This document shows positions 1 through 8,270 of a stretch of 64,000 bases of DNA, one piece after another. Numbering within the stretch: the stretch's first letter is position 1; each line of letters opens with the position of its first letter. A program made the translations under genes and the position numbers. The stretch is from the NCBI RefSeq assembly GCF_022354825.1, contig NZ_CP031168.1, positions 4,899,501 through 4,963,500 of the forward strand, written 5' to 3'. The notes beneath the pieces were generated by a model. That model had not been told where the DNA came from. It was given only the letters and a program-made list of their open reading frames with translations, and did not search any database. This stretch comes from Paenibacillus sp. H1-7 (GTDB lineage: Bacteria > Bacillota > Bacilli > Paenibacillales > NBRC-103111).

Positions 1-468
1 GACCCATTCCCAGTTCGGGTAAGTCTGATTTAACAGCGATCGATAAGGACGTTGAATTTTTTCCTTTGACCTATAGCTGGCTGTGAACACGGAGATCAGA
101 GGCGTATTGGAAGAAAATCGGGTTGGAGGAATGGGTTTGTTTTCAGGGAGAGGATCCGTCCCACGGAGCCAGCAATAAAACAATTTATACGATTCGAGTT
201 CATCAGGCGATTGGAAGTGCAGCCAACGTTTTTTTTCCTGAACAGGCAGAGATATTAGAGATGTAAAAGGTTTCCAGTCCTCGCCCATGGAAACATAGAC
301 GCGTGGCTTTCTGGGGGCGGCATCAATTAGTGGATCATCAGGCCCATACATTTTCACAGTGATGTGGTTCTCTTCTAACCTTAATATCGGTTCTTTCAAT
401 AAATTCTTAGAAATCTTGTCTGTCACAAACAGATGCACTGTTAATAAAGGAGTGAAGTCCGACGACAA
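1..468 (-). CDS. Family 2 glycosyltransferase, 3' end cut by window edge
   Basis: This reading frame is open from a TTG start at 468 to the left edge of the window, so only about 156 N-terminal residues are visible. A purine-rich stretch (AAGGGGGAATCAGC) sits just before the TTG. Residues around 120-156 read PLISVFTASYRS, then SLLNQTYPNWEWV, which is the typical opening of a GT2 (GT-A fold) catalytic domain: beta-strand 1, helix, then the NQTYPNWEW turn. About 115 residues precede it and are not recognised, so the enzyme has an N-terminal extension. It is divergent from another GT2 gene, which points to surface polysaccharide or glycoprotein glycan synthesis. The sugar donor cannot be told. 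Confidence 0.8.
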   Translation of the reverse strand, partial: MSSDFTPLLTVHLFVTDKISKNLLKEPILRLEENHITVKMYGPDDPLIDAAPRKPRVYVSMGEDWKPFTSLISLPVQEKKRWLHFQSPDELESYKLFYCWLRGTDPLPENKPIPPTRFSSNTPLISVFTASYRSKEKIQRPYRSLLNQTYPNWEWV

Positions 469-603
469 GCTGATTCCCCCTTCTTAGATGGCAAACATGA
501 GCGAGAGCTGAAGTGCCGATCCATACTCTTTTTAACATTCGCAGTTTATTCCGCTGTTCTCATATTTGTCCGCCTAAATGCCTTGTATGAACGCACATTT
601 CGC

Positions 604-632
604 TTGACAACGAATACTCTGGAAGGTAGCAA
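604..632 (+). promoter_or_regulatory. Sigma-A promoter for the glycan genes
   Basis: A perfect -35 hexamer TTGACA (604-609) is followed after 17 bp by TAGCAA (627-632, 4 of 6 to TATAAT). It would start transcription about 45 bp before the TTG start of the glycosyltransferase at 683. It lies in the divergent gap 469-682, which otherwise holds no gene. Confidence 0.5.
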
Positions 633-682
633 TCTCTCGTACAAGGCGGGACGCCACTCATGATTAGAAAGGTGGAGTTATC

Positions 683-1546
683 TTGCAACATGCGCTGGTT
701 AGTGTCGTTATTCCCGCTTATAACCGGCCCCATACGCTAAAAATCGCCATGGACAGCATACTCGAGCAAACCTATCCCAATATCGAAATCGTCATATGCG
801 ACGACAGCTCCAATAACGAAGTGCAGCAAATGCTGGAAGCAGCTTATCTGCCTTACTATCCCCAAGTCAAATATTACAAAAACGAGAAAAACCTCTTTCT
901 TGAAAACTGGCACAAGTGCTTCGATCTGGCGTCGGGGGAATATATCAATTACTTGATGGATGACGACGTATTTCATAAAGAGAAAATCTCCAAAATGCTT
1001 CGATTTTTTCACGAATTCGAAAACATTACGCTGGTCACCTCCTACAGGCAAACCATCAATGAATCGGGGAGCTTTCTTGCTCCGCTCGCTGCAACGGTCA
1101 AACTCTATGAGGAAATCAGAGTGATGGATGGAAAAATGCTAGGGAATATCGCATTAACCCGCTGCTTAAATGTCATAGGCGAGCCGACGACCGTTTTATT
1201 CAAGAAAGCGGACCTTACCGAACCGTTCGGAGTATACCGCGGGAAGCAGTATTCGCTTATCAACGATATGGCAGCCTGGTTGTTTCTGTTGTCCAAAGGA
1301 AAGGCGGTGTATATTCCGGAAGCTCTCAGTTATTTTCGATTACATGCCAACCAAAATAACAATACGCTTGGCTTCAAGGCGTTCAGCGAATGGCTGGATA
1401 TCATGATTGCCTCCAGAGAAGACGGGTTTCTAGAGACGAAGGAATTGTTCGAAACCGCCCTTCTTGCTTACCGCAAGCGTGTGCAGGGGTACCCTCAATT
1501 TGCAGCGGACATTCAGCGAATCGATTCGATCTTGAATACATCATAA
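683..1546 (+). CDS. Family 2 glycosyltransferase
   Basis: The 287-residue protein starts at a TTG preceded by AAAGGTGGAG at a normal distance. Its N-terminus has the GT-A fold GT2 signature: VSVVIPAYNRP at about 6-16, SILEQTYPNIEIVICDDSS at about 25-43 (nucleotide-binding Asp), and YLMDDDV near residue 92 (the DxD-type metal and nucleotide-sugar site). The protein is cytoplasmic with no membrane segment visible, so it probably transfers a sugar from a nucleotide donor to a lipid- or protein-linked acceptor. It is followed by aminotransferase and acyltransferase genes on the same strand, a set that usually makes an N-acylated amino sugar for a surface glycan. Donor and acceptor are unknown. 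Confidence 0.88.
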   Translation: MQHALVSVVIPAYNRPHTLKIAMDSILEQTYPNIEIVICDDSSNNEVQQMLEAAYLPYYPQVKYYKNEKNLFLENWHKCFDLASGEYINYLMDDDVFHKEKISKMLRFFHEFENITLVTSYRQTINESGSFLAPLAATVKLYEEIRVMDGKMLGNIALTRCLNVIGEPTTVLFKKADLTEPFGVYRGKQYSLINDMAAWLFLLSKGKAVYIPEALSYFRLHANQNNNTLGFKAFSEWLDIMIASREDGFLETKELFETALLAYRKRVQGYPQFAADIQRIDSILNTS

Positions 1547-1664
1547 TGAACTAACGTGAAATCGGAGTGCCTGTTATTCGCCGTTCCACCCAATCGATGG
1601 GTTCATATGATAAGGTATGCACACTTTAATTCGAAAGAGGATTCCAGAGGGAAGTGGTTGCCTT

Positions 1665-2804
1665 ATGTATGATATTCCGTTCTTGCGACCGAATCTAGTC
1701 AAAAAAGAGCAGTTGCTTCCTTATTTTGAAAACATAGAAGCAAGCAGGATTTACTCCAATTACGGACCATTAAATCATCTGTTTGAAACACGGGTGATTG
1801 CCCAAATGTTCGGTGGCACCGGCGCAGCCGTTACGGTGCATAACGCTACGATCGGGCTGATGCTGGCGATTTCCCAATGCAAGCGGCCCCGAGGCAAATA
1901 TGCGGTGATGCCCAGCTTTACTTTTGCAGCTACCCCTCTAGCCGCCGAGTGGTGCGGGCTTGAGCCCTATTTTCTGGATATCGAACCGGACGATTGGCAA
2001 ATGAACAGAGCGCAATTGGAGGAGACGGTCGGGCGGTTGGGCGATCAGATCGCGGTGGTCGTTCCCTACGCCACTTTCGGTTCAGCTATCGATTTAACCC
2101 TATACGATAAACTTCTGCAGGATGGAATTCCGGTCGTCATCGATGCGGCTGCCAGCTTTGGAACGACTGCTGCAGAGAATACTGCACAATTCGGTAAAGG
2201 CTTCGGTGGAGCCGTGGTGTTCAGCTTTCACGCAACCAAAACATTTGGCGTCGGAGAAGGCGGGCTCGTATATAGCGCGGACCAGAATCTCATTCAACGA
2301 ATCCGACAAGCCGGTAACTTCGGCTTCTCCAGCTCAAGGGAATCCGTTATGTTAGGCTTAAACAGCAAATTATCCGAATATACCGCCGCTATCGCCTTGG
2401 CTACTCTTGAAGGATTCCAGGCAGTACGGGAGCGAAGACAAACGATTATTGGTTATTATCACCGTGAACTACAGCAACAGAATTTATTGCTGCGGGGATG
2501 GTCTTCCCAAAAGATGCAAGGCCAGGTACCCCTGCAATTTTTCTCTATGCTAAGCCCGGACTCTTCGGGTAACCGGGAAGTCATCCGGAAGTTAGCCTCC
2601 CATTCGATAGAAGCCCGCACTTACTTCTCCCCGGCATGCCATCAGCAGAAGCAGTTTCAAAGCTGCTCCCATTCCGATCTTCGGGCGACGGAATGGATTG
2701 CAGACCGTATTGTCAGTCTGCCGCTCTGGGAAGAAATGAATGAGGCCACCGTTAGGCGAATAGTGAAGGTGCTTGGAAGTATGACCGAGGAGAACGCCAT
2801 ATGA
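1665..2804 (+). CDS. DegT/DnrJ/EryC1-family PLP sugar aminotransferase
   Basis: The protein resembles PLP-dependent nucleotide-sugar aminotransferases (aspartate aminotransferase fold). Visible are the N-terminal LRPNL and YSNYGPL elements, a VTVHNATIGLML stretch (family pattern sSGT.aL), VIDAAASFG (PLP-contacting Asp) and the Schiff-base region SFHATKTFGVGEGG with its Lys. The open frame begins at 1617, but the family N-terminus (MYDIPFLRPN) begins at the ATG at 1665, which I prefer. It gives about 379 residues, the usual family length. Its last codons overlap the next gene by 4 bp (ATGA), so the two are translationally coupled. The likely product is an amino sugar that the downstream acyltransferase acylates. 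Confidence 0.87.
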   Translation: MYDIPFLRPNLVKKEQLLPYFENIEASRIYSNYGPLNHLFETRVIAQMFGGTGAAVTVHNATIGLMLAISQCKRPRGKYAVMPSFTFAATPLAAEWCGLEPYFLDIEPDDWQMNRAQLEETVGRLGDQIAVVVPYATFGSAIDLTLYDKLLQDGIPVVIDAAASFGTTAAENTAQFGKGFGGAVVFSFHATKTFGVGEGGLVYSADQNLIQRIRQAGNFGFSSSRESVMLGLNSKLSEYTAAIALATLEGFQAVRERRQTIIGYYHRELQQQNLLLRGWSSQKMQGQVPLQFFSMLSPDSSGNREVIRKLASHSIEARTYFSPACHQQKQFQSCSHSDLRATEWIADRIVSLPLWEEMNEATVRRIVKVLGSMTEENAI

Positions 2805-3442
2805 GAAAGATTGTCATTTGGGGATCGGGCGGACACGCCCGCGAGGTCAACTGGCTTTGTGAGGAACTGGGAGTGCAGGTGCTGGGTTTTCTGGACGAAC
2901 GGCCTGAAATGAAGGGCCAACTGGTGAATGGGGTTACCGTATTGGGAACGCTTGCCGATATCGCAGCGATGCGGCATGAGGTCGAGATCGTATGTGCCGG
3001 GGTCGGGGACCCGGCGTTAAAGAAGCGGTTCGCTAACGATGCCATCCGGTCGGGATTCCGAATCCCAGACCCCCTAGTTCATCCGCATGTTCGTTTGTCG
3101 AAGAGAAATATCGTGGGGCAAGGCAGCATGATTTGCGAGGGGGCCATCCTTACCGATAATATCCAGATCGGATGCCACGTCATAATCAATCGAAGCGCCA
3201 ACATCAGTCATGATACGGTCATTGACGATTATGTCACCATCGCCCCGGGCGTGAATCTGGCGGGTAACGTGTCCATAGGCGAAGGAGCTTACATCGGCAT
3301 CGGCTCTTCGGTTCGTGAGAAATGCCGCATCGGCTGCTGGTCTATGATTGGCGGCGGAGCCTTTGTCAAAGATGATATACCTGACTTTACAATGGCCGCG
3401 GGGGTTCCAGCCGTCATCAAGAAACGGCTTGATAATGTTTGA
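2801..3442 (+). CDS. NeuD-like sugar O/N-acyltransferase (left-handed beta-helix)
   Basis: The protein has 213 residues and two visible parts. Residues 1-80 form a small Rossmann-like domain (KIVIWGSGGHAREV, VLGFLDE, VNGVTVLG) typical of NeuD/PglD sugar acyltransferases. From about 95 on there are hexapeptide repeats (VGQGSMICEGAI, CHVIINRSANISHDTVI, APGVNLAGNVSIGEGAYIGIGSSV) that fold into the left-handed beta-helix of trimeric acyltransferases, with the conserved His in NISHD. It starts inside the aminotransferase stop (ATGA overlap). The inferred role is acetylation or other acylation of the amino sugar made by its neighbour. Acyl donor and sugar are not determined. Confidence 0.87.
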   Translation: MRKIVIWGSGGHAREVNWLCEELGVQVLGFLDERPEMKGQLVNGVTVLGTLADIAAMRHEVEIVCAGVGDPALKKRFANDAIRSGFRIPDPLVHPHVRLSKRNIVGQGSMICEGAILTDNIQIGCHVIINRSANISHDTVIDDYVTIAPGVNLAGNVSIGEGAYIGIGSSVREKCRIGCWSMIGGGAFVKDDIPDFTMAAGVPAVIKKRLDNV

Positions 3443-3540
3443 CCCTATCAACTACAATGTCCCTACTATTGTCCTTAAACCAATTACAATTTGAAGATCC
3501 AGCTTCCCCTTACGAGGCCACTGAAAAAAATCGTCACATA

Positions 3541-3588
3541 AAAAAAGGTACAGATCTTCAATAAAATTGAAGAGGCTGTACCTTTTTT
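3541..3588. terminator. Bidirectional rho-independent terminator
   Basis: The stem AAAAAAGGTACAG...CTGTACCTTTTTT has A and T runs on both sides and an inner ATCTTCAAT/ATTGAAGA pairing. It can end transcription of the acyltransferase (+) and of the methyltransferase (-) that converge here. Confidence 0.85.
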
Positions 3589-3620
3589 GACGAATATATA
3601 TTTGGACAATGGCAGTAACG

Positions 3621-4235
3621 CTATTGCCCCCTGCCCTTTCTTGAATCAAGAATAAACATAGACGCATCTTGTCCCATGAATATTTTACTCCCAGTATAAA
3701 AAGTATCGAATTGAATATCCGTATACCCTATTTTAGCCATGACGTCGGATAGCTCTCCTGGATTAAAACCGTTATGGACAATATCTGAAGCTATGTTTTC
3801 ATTTTTATTAAAATCTACGATCAGAAGATGTCCTCCTTCATTAAGAACATCAAATAATCTTGATAAACTCATCTCAACATCATGAATATGGAGTAGAACC
3901 TGTGCCATGAAAATATAGTCGGCCTTTAGATTCGAAAGACTTTCCTTTTCAAAATCAAAGCATAATGTATCTACATTTTGGATATTAAAATCAGTTATTT
4001 TTTGCTTCATTTGATTAATCATGTTTTGTGACGTATCCAGAAAAAGCATAGAATGAAACTCGTTTAACAAGTTCATTCCCACAAGACCGGTTCCGCACCC
4101 AAAATCAATGGCATTCTTACTTTTGGTATCAACTAAATAATTACGGATGGCATCTGAGGATACCTTCGCAATTTGGATTCTTTCAGGAGTGTCATATATA
4201 TTAGCAATCATTTCAAACTTATCCGTATTTCCCAT
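3621..4235 (-). CDS. Class I SAM-dependent methyltransferase
   Basis: The start ATG at 4235 is chosen because ATAGGAGTGAG lies just upstream; upstream in-frame codons look noncoding. The roughly 204-residue protein shows motif I AIDFGCGTGLVG (SAM-binding glycine-rich loop), an acidic residue after strand 2 (LFLDTSQNMI), and later strands LKADYIFMAQVLLHI and GGHLLIVDFNKNE, which is the Methyltransf_11/25 pattern. It is cytoplasmic. The substrate cannot be read from sequence or context: the neighbours are an upstream TPR protein and a convergent acyltransferase. Confidence 0.85.
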   Translation of the reverse strand: MGNTDKFEMIANIYDTPERIQIAKVSSDAIRNYLVDTKSKNAIDFGCGTGLVGMNLLNEFHSMLFLDTSQNMINQMKQKITDFNIQNVDTLCFDFEKESLSNLKADYIFMAQVLLHIHDVEMSLSRLFDVLNEGGHLLIVDFNKNENIASDIVHNGFNPGELSDVMAKIGYTDIQFDTFYTGSKIFMGQDASMFILDSRKGRGQ

Positions 4236-4437
4236 TATTCTCACTCCTATCAATCTTAATAAACAAGCATGCACACTAAATAAACTTGTCTTTCTATAGG
4301 ATACGACTCTTCTCGCCACAATTCAACCAATCTGCCATTTAGCTTAACGAGGCTTCCTCCGCTTTAAACACTGCTTTTGGCCCCTGACAGCTTAACTCAC
4401 TTCTTATTTCGAGTTGACTTGAATATTCAAAACAAAC

Positions 4438-4484
4438 GCCCCGTTTCCCTCTCATCGAACCTGATGATGATATTGGGACGGGGC
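4438..4484 (-). terminator. Terminator after the TPR gene
   Basis: GCCCCGT (4438-4444) pairs with ACGGGGC (4478-4484), extended by CCC/GGG, and is followed on the minus strand by GTTTGTTTT. It lies between the TPR gene and the methyltransferase. The rest of the gap 4236-4540 shows no gene. Confidence 0.6.
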
Positions 4485-4540
4485 ATTATTTAAGGTGGAG
4501 CTTTCTTCATGTATGTACCGTTGCGCAATGCCAAGAACGC

Positions 4541-5356
4541 CTATTGTTCTGCGTCCATCTCTTTGGCCACCTCTTCAATTTCGAATCGTGTCACGGTTGT
4601 CAGGAAGGATAAATCTTTACTAAGCGCCAGCTTAATCTGTTCGGCGGCTTCCTCCTTCTTCCCTAGCTTGTTAAGGGTAAGTGCATAGTAATAGTAAGGC
4701 TCGGCGCGTTTCGGCGATTTGGATATCAGTTGCTCGAACATCGCTTCCGCCTCCGTCATTTGGCCAAGCATGTAATAGTTCAATGCGCAGTTGTCCAGAA
4801 TCGTCTTGTCATCGTTGTTGAACGCATACGCAGCAAGATTGAACTCCAGTGATTCGTTCAGGTCTCCGTGCATCAGCTTGAAATAGCCCAGATTGCCGTA
4901 GACCAACGTGTTTTTGTATTGCTCGAATACGCCTTCCAGCTCTTTGATGCCATCGTCCCGCTTCCCCTGCAGCCAATATGCGGTAGCCAGGTTGCAGCGA
5001 GCCTGCATCCTTATCTCGTGATTCGCGGTGCGACTAAGCAGCTTTTGCAGCACAGCCACCGCTTGTTCCGGGTCGCCAGTCCTCATCAGCATATAGGCAT
5101 AGCCGACCTGATGCTTCTCCGGACACGGCTTGCTGGCATAGGCTTTCCGGTACCAGGCAAGCGCCTGCTCGAACTGGTCGGCTGCGAATGCCGTGCTCCC
5201 GCGAATGGCATAGTAGTTCGATCTGGAAGCATACACCATCCCCCCAATCAGAATGATAACAAGCCCCCATCCGAGCAGCGTATACAGCCTGAATGCAATA
5301 AACACAATTAGTACAAGTGCGGCGCCGGTAAGCGCCAGTTTGATAAGCGGCTTCAT
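4541..5356 (-). CDS. Membrane-anchored tetratricopeptide repeat protein
   Basis: I take the ATG at 5356 because AAAAGGGGGATGG precedes it closely; the frame runs further upstream without a site. The N-terminus has two hydrophobic segments (about residues 5-24 and 26-42, LVLIVFIAFRLYTLLGWGLVIILIGGMVYA) and then a soluble part built of TPR units, e.g. FEQALAWYRKAYA, DPEQAVAVLQKLL, NESLEFNLAAYAFNND, TEAEAMFEQLISKSPKRAEPY and KKEEAAEQIKLALSKD. TPR arrays mediate protein-protein contacts; no partner can be inferred. The gene appears to be monocistronic. Confidence 0.8.
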   Translation of the reverse strand: MKPLIKLALTGAALVLIVFIAFRLYTLLGWGLVIILIGGMVYASRSNYYAIRGSTAFAADQFEQALAWYRKAYASKPCPEKHQVGYAYMLMRTGDPEQAVAVLQKLLSRTANHEIRMQARCNLATAYWLQGKRDDGIKELEGVFEQYKNTLVYGNLGYFKLMHGDLNESLEFNLAAYAFNNDDKTILDNCALNYYMLGQMTEAEAMFEQLISKSPKRAEPYYYYALTLNKLGKKEEAAEQIKLALSKDLSFLTTVTRFEIEEVAKEMDAEQ

Positions 5357-5437
5357 TGAACCATCCCCCTTTTTCCACACTAGTACTATAATAGCCGGAA
5401 GCGGAGATTTAGCCAAATGGAGTCTTAAAACTTGTAA

Positions 5438-5617
5438 TTACCAAATCGTTAATATGCCATCCAAACCGCCGTCTGCTGTGATAACGGTTCCGTTTATATA
5501 TGAAGAATGCGGATATCTTCTGTTTTTCTCTACGTCGAATACGACGCCCATCTCAGTTCCGCCCCCTGCTGAAACCTTGGCGCCCTCTTTTGCATAAGCT
5601 CCGCGATTTTGATTCAT
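5438..5617 (-). pseudogene. Internally deleted short-chain dehydrogenase relic
   Basis: The short frame joins two pieces of an SDR enzyme. AYAKEGAKV resembles the helix and strand after the Rossmann glycine loop, and VFDVEKN resembles the next strand. Then, with the whole catalytic core (YxxxK) missing, SSYINGTVITADGGLDG matches the C-terminal part of the family (ING..I..DGG). Total length is about 60 residues against about 250 normally. I read it as a deletion remnant and not a functional protein. Confidence 0.6.
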
Positions 5618-5783
5618 ATCGGCCCTGCTGAACAGAAAGAGCTTGGTCAGAATGCTGCATTCCAACCAAGCTTATCTACGATACGCATCATGATTAAGAA
5701 AATGTCATCATGCAATCCGTTTGTTCGACTTCATGGACTTTATGGACTTCATGGACTGCCGGATCCGGCGGATTCAGCTACAT

Positions 5784-8177
5784 TCAACTTGAAGAGATCT
5801 CCTGTCTTGGAACCAACCGATAGGTTTGTCCGGAAGGCATTAAGAAAGTCAGCACCCCTTCACGTTCATTGCATGCAACCGCAGCGCCAGACGCATCCTC
5901 CACCCGCAATGAAGTCTGTGCAAGCACTCGGCAAGTACCTCCCTGAACAGAACTAATAGTCGCAGAAGCCAGCATCCCCGCCTCCCATTCCATGCTGACT
6001 GTGTATCCGCCTCTGGCGCGCAGTCCGCTGATCGAACCGCAGCTCCAGGCATCCGGCAGCGCCGGCAGCAGGTGCAGCACGTTCCGCTCTGACTGCAGCA
6101 GCATCTCCGCAATCCCGGCGGCAGCAGCAAAGTTACCGTCAATTTGGAAAGGAGGATGAGCGTCGAATAAATTCGCATACACACCCGCTCCAGTGAATTC
6201 TATCTCGTCCTCCTTCACCAAGCGCAGCAAATTGGAAATAAGTCCAAGCGCCCTATTGCCGTCATGGAAGCGGGCCCATAGGCAAATCTTCCAGCCCAGG
6301 CTCCAGCCCGTACCGCCATCGCCCCTCCGTTCCAAGGAGGTCCGTGCTGCATCAAATAGCTCCGGTGTATCTGTCCCATGGAGCTGCCTCCCGGGAAATA
6401 CGCCGAATAAATGCGACACATGCCGATGGTGCACGTCCTGATCCTCAAAATCCTCCGACCATTCCTGCAGCTGGCCGTAGCGTCCGATGCGAAGCGGGAG
6501 CAAGCGGTTCCGTGCGTCCGAAAGCTCCCTCTTGAACTCAGCATCCTGCTCCAGTAGCTCCGCCGCCTCGCAGCAGTTGGTAAACAGATCCCAGATTAGG
6601 GCCAGATCCATGGTAGCTGCGGTGCATACGCCGGCAAGGCCATCTTCCGTCCTGAATTTATGCTCCGGCGAGGTGGATGGCTTCGTGACCAGATAGCCAT
6701 CCTCGTTCTCAATAAGCCAATCGAGGCAAAACTTCGCCGCCTCCTTCATGATCGGATAGGCCGTGTCTCGCAAATACCCCTCATCCTGCCCGAAGGCGTA
6801 GTGCTCCCACAAGTGCTGGCAGAGCCAGGCACCCGCCATCGGCCAAAGCGCCCAGACGGGATCGCCGTGACCGTAGGCACCGACCGGAGCGCTTTGCGCC
6901 CAAATATCGGAGTTATGATGCGCCGTCCACCCCGCTGCTCCGTAATTGACCTGAGCCGTTCGTCTGCCCGTTACGGCCAGGCGGCCGATAAAATTGATCA
7001 GCGGTTCATGGCATTCGGCTAAGTTGCACGTTTCCGCCGGCCAATAGTTCATCTCGGTATTAATATTCAGCGTAAAGTTGCTGCTCCAAGGCGGACGCGT
7101 GTCCTGATTCCATATTCCCTGCAGATTCGCCGGCTGGGTCCCTGGTCTGGAGCTAGCAATCATCAAGTATCTGCCGTATTGGAACAGCAGCGCTGCCAAG
7201 TCCGGATCGTTCGCTCCATAGGTCATAATTCGTGCATCCGTCGGCATGTCCTCAGGGCTAACCCGATTCCCTAAGCGGATCGACACCCGCTCGTAGAGAC
7301 TCCGATAGTCCTTCACATGCCGTTCCCGCAGCTCTTGATACGTGTACTGCATAGCGGCAGCCAGGGATGCTTCCGCGCGTTCTCCGGCCAACCTGCCTTG
7401 CTTACCCGGCTCACAATCAAAGCCATTAAAGCTTGTTGCAGCACTGAAGTACAGCGTCGCACACGTAGCCCCTCGGACATGCAGACCATCGTGGTCCAGC
7501 TGAAGCCAGCCGCCTTCCACAGTCGCAGCCAGCCTGCCCTCAAACGTCATCGCGCCACCCTCTTCGGTCTCCCCGTAGCGGATCGGCCTCAGATTTTCTC
7601 TGTAGTAGCTCGGGTCGACATGCTCTGGAGCGGTTCCTCTCATCACCCACTTATCCCCATCTACGAACGTCCGCACTCTCAGCTTGCTGTCCAGCTTTGC
7701 CGTGAAGCTCAGCATCCCCGGCTCGCTGCAGGTAAGACGTAGCGCCATGACTTGGTCGGGAAAGCTGGAGAACATCTCTCTCCTATATCGAACAGCACCT
7801 ACGACAAATTGCACCCGTGCCAGAGCCTCCTCGAGACACAGCTCCCGTTCATAAGCGGCGGCTACGCTGCCATGCTCAAAGGACAGCCTCAACGTGCCGA
7901 AGGGAAGATACGATTGCGTATATGGACCCATCATGTTCTTGCATGCCAGATCAGCCTCTCTATATCGGCCTTCATCCAACAGCCTGCGAACCTCAGGCAG
8001 CGAGGCTAGAGCCTCGGGGTTGTTCCAATCCTTCGGCCCGCCGGACCACAGCGTATCCTCGTTAAGCTCAATTCGCTCCTGCTCGACCGCTCCGAAGATC
8101 ATCGCACCGAGCCGCCCGTTACCAATCGGCAGCGCCTCCGTCCATTCCTTGGCCGGCTTTGTATATTGCAGCTTCAT
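5784..8177 (-). CDS. GH95 alpha-L-fucosidase
   Basis: The 797-residue protein matches glycoside hydrolase family 95. The N-terminal domain opens YTKPAKEWTEALPIGNGRLG and contains NEDTLWSGGP, both family hallmarks. The (alpha/alpha)6 catalytic domain carries QGIWNQD, NINTEMNYWPAE, the HHNSDIWAQ segment near residue 420 and PSTSPEHKF near 500, and ends with the QIDGNFAAAAGIAEML and LLPALPD segments. GH95 enzymes are inverting alpha-L-fucosidases or related galactosidases that act on plant and host glycans. No signal peptide is visible, so it probably acts in the cytoplasm on oligosaccharides imported by the upstream transporter. A strong hairpin separates it from the binding-protein gene, suggesting partial read-through. 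Confidence 0.92.
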   Translation of the reverse strand: MKLQYTKPAKEWTEALPIGNGRLGAMIFGAVEQERIELNEDTLWSGGPKDWNNPEALASLPEVRRLLDEGRYREADLACKNMMGPYTQSYLPFGTLRLSFEHGSVAAAYERELCLEEALARVQFVVGAVRYRREMFSSFPDQVMALRLTCSEPGMLSFTAKLDSKLRVRTFVDGDKWVMRGTAPEHVDPSYYRENLRPIRYGETEEGGAMTFEGRLAATVEGGWLQLDHDGLHVRGATCATLYFSAATSFNGFDCEPGKQGRLAGERAEASLAAAMQYTYQELRERHVKDYRSLYERVSIRLGNRVSPEDMPTDARIMTYGANDPDLAALLFQYGRYLMIASSRPGTQPANLQGIWNQDTRPPWSSNFTLNINTEMNYWPAETCNLAECHEPLINFIGRLAVTGRRTAQVNYGAAGWTAHHNSDIWAQSAPVGAYGHGDPVWALWPMAGAWLCQHLWEHYAFGQDEGYLRDTAYPIMKEAAKFCLDWLIENEDGYLVTKPSTSPEHKFRTEDGLAGVCTAATMDLALIWDLFTNCCEAAELLEQDAEFKRELSDARNRLLPLRIGRYGQLQEWSEDFEDQDVHHRHVSHLFGVFPGRQLHGTDTPELFDAARTSLERRGDGGTGWSLGWKICLWARFHDGNRALGLISNLLRLVKEDEIEFTGAGVYANLFDAHPPFQIDGNFAAAAGIAEMLLQSERNVLHLLPALPDAWSCGSISGLRARGGYTVSMEWEAGMLASATISSVQGGTCRVLAQTSLRVEDASGAAVACNEREGVLTFLMPSGQTYRLVPRQEISSS

Positions 8178-8218
8178 GATATTCTCCCTCTCTTGAGTTA
8201 CTATCGATAGCTTTAATA

Positions 8219-8256
8219 GGAAAAGGAAGCAACCATCCCATCAAGCTTCCTTTTCC
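8219..8256 (-). terminator. Strong intercistronic hairpin before the fucosidase gene
   Basis: GGAAAAGGAAGC and GCTTCCTTTTCC form a perfect 12-bp stem between the solute-binding protein gene and the GH95 gene. Such stems commonly protect the upstream mRNA end or reduce read-through, giving far more binding protein than enzyme. Confidence 0.65.
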
Positions 8257-8270
8257 GCATCATACCGGCG

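Noticed and set aside
5666..5783. Short tandem CTTCATGGA-like repeats near 5728-5757
   Set aside because: Only three imperfect 9-bp units beside a small palindrome; too little to call a functional or CRISPR-like repeat.
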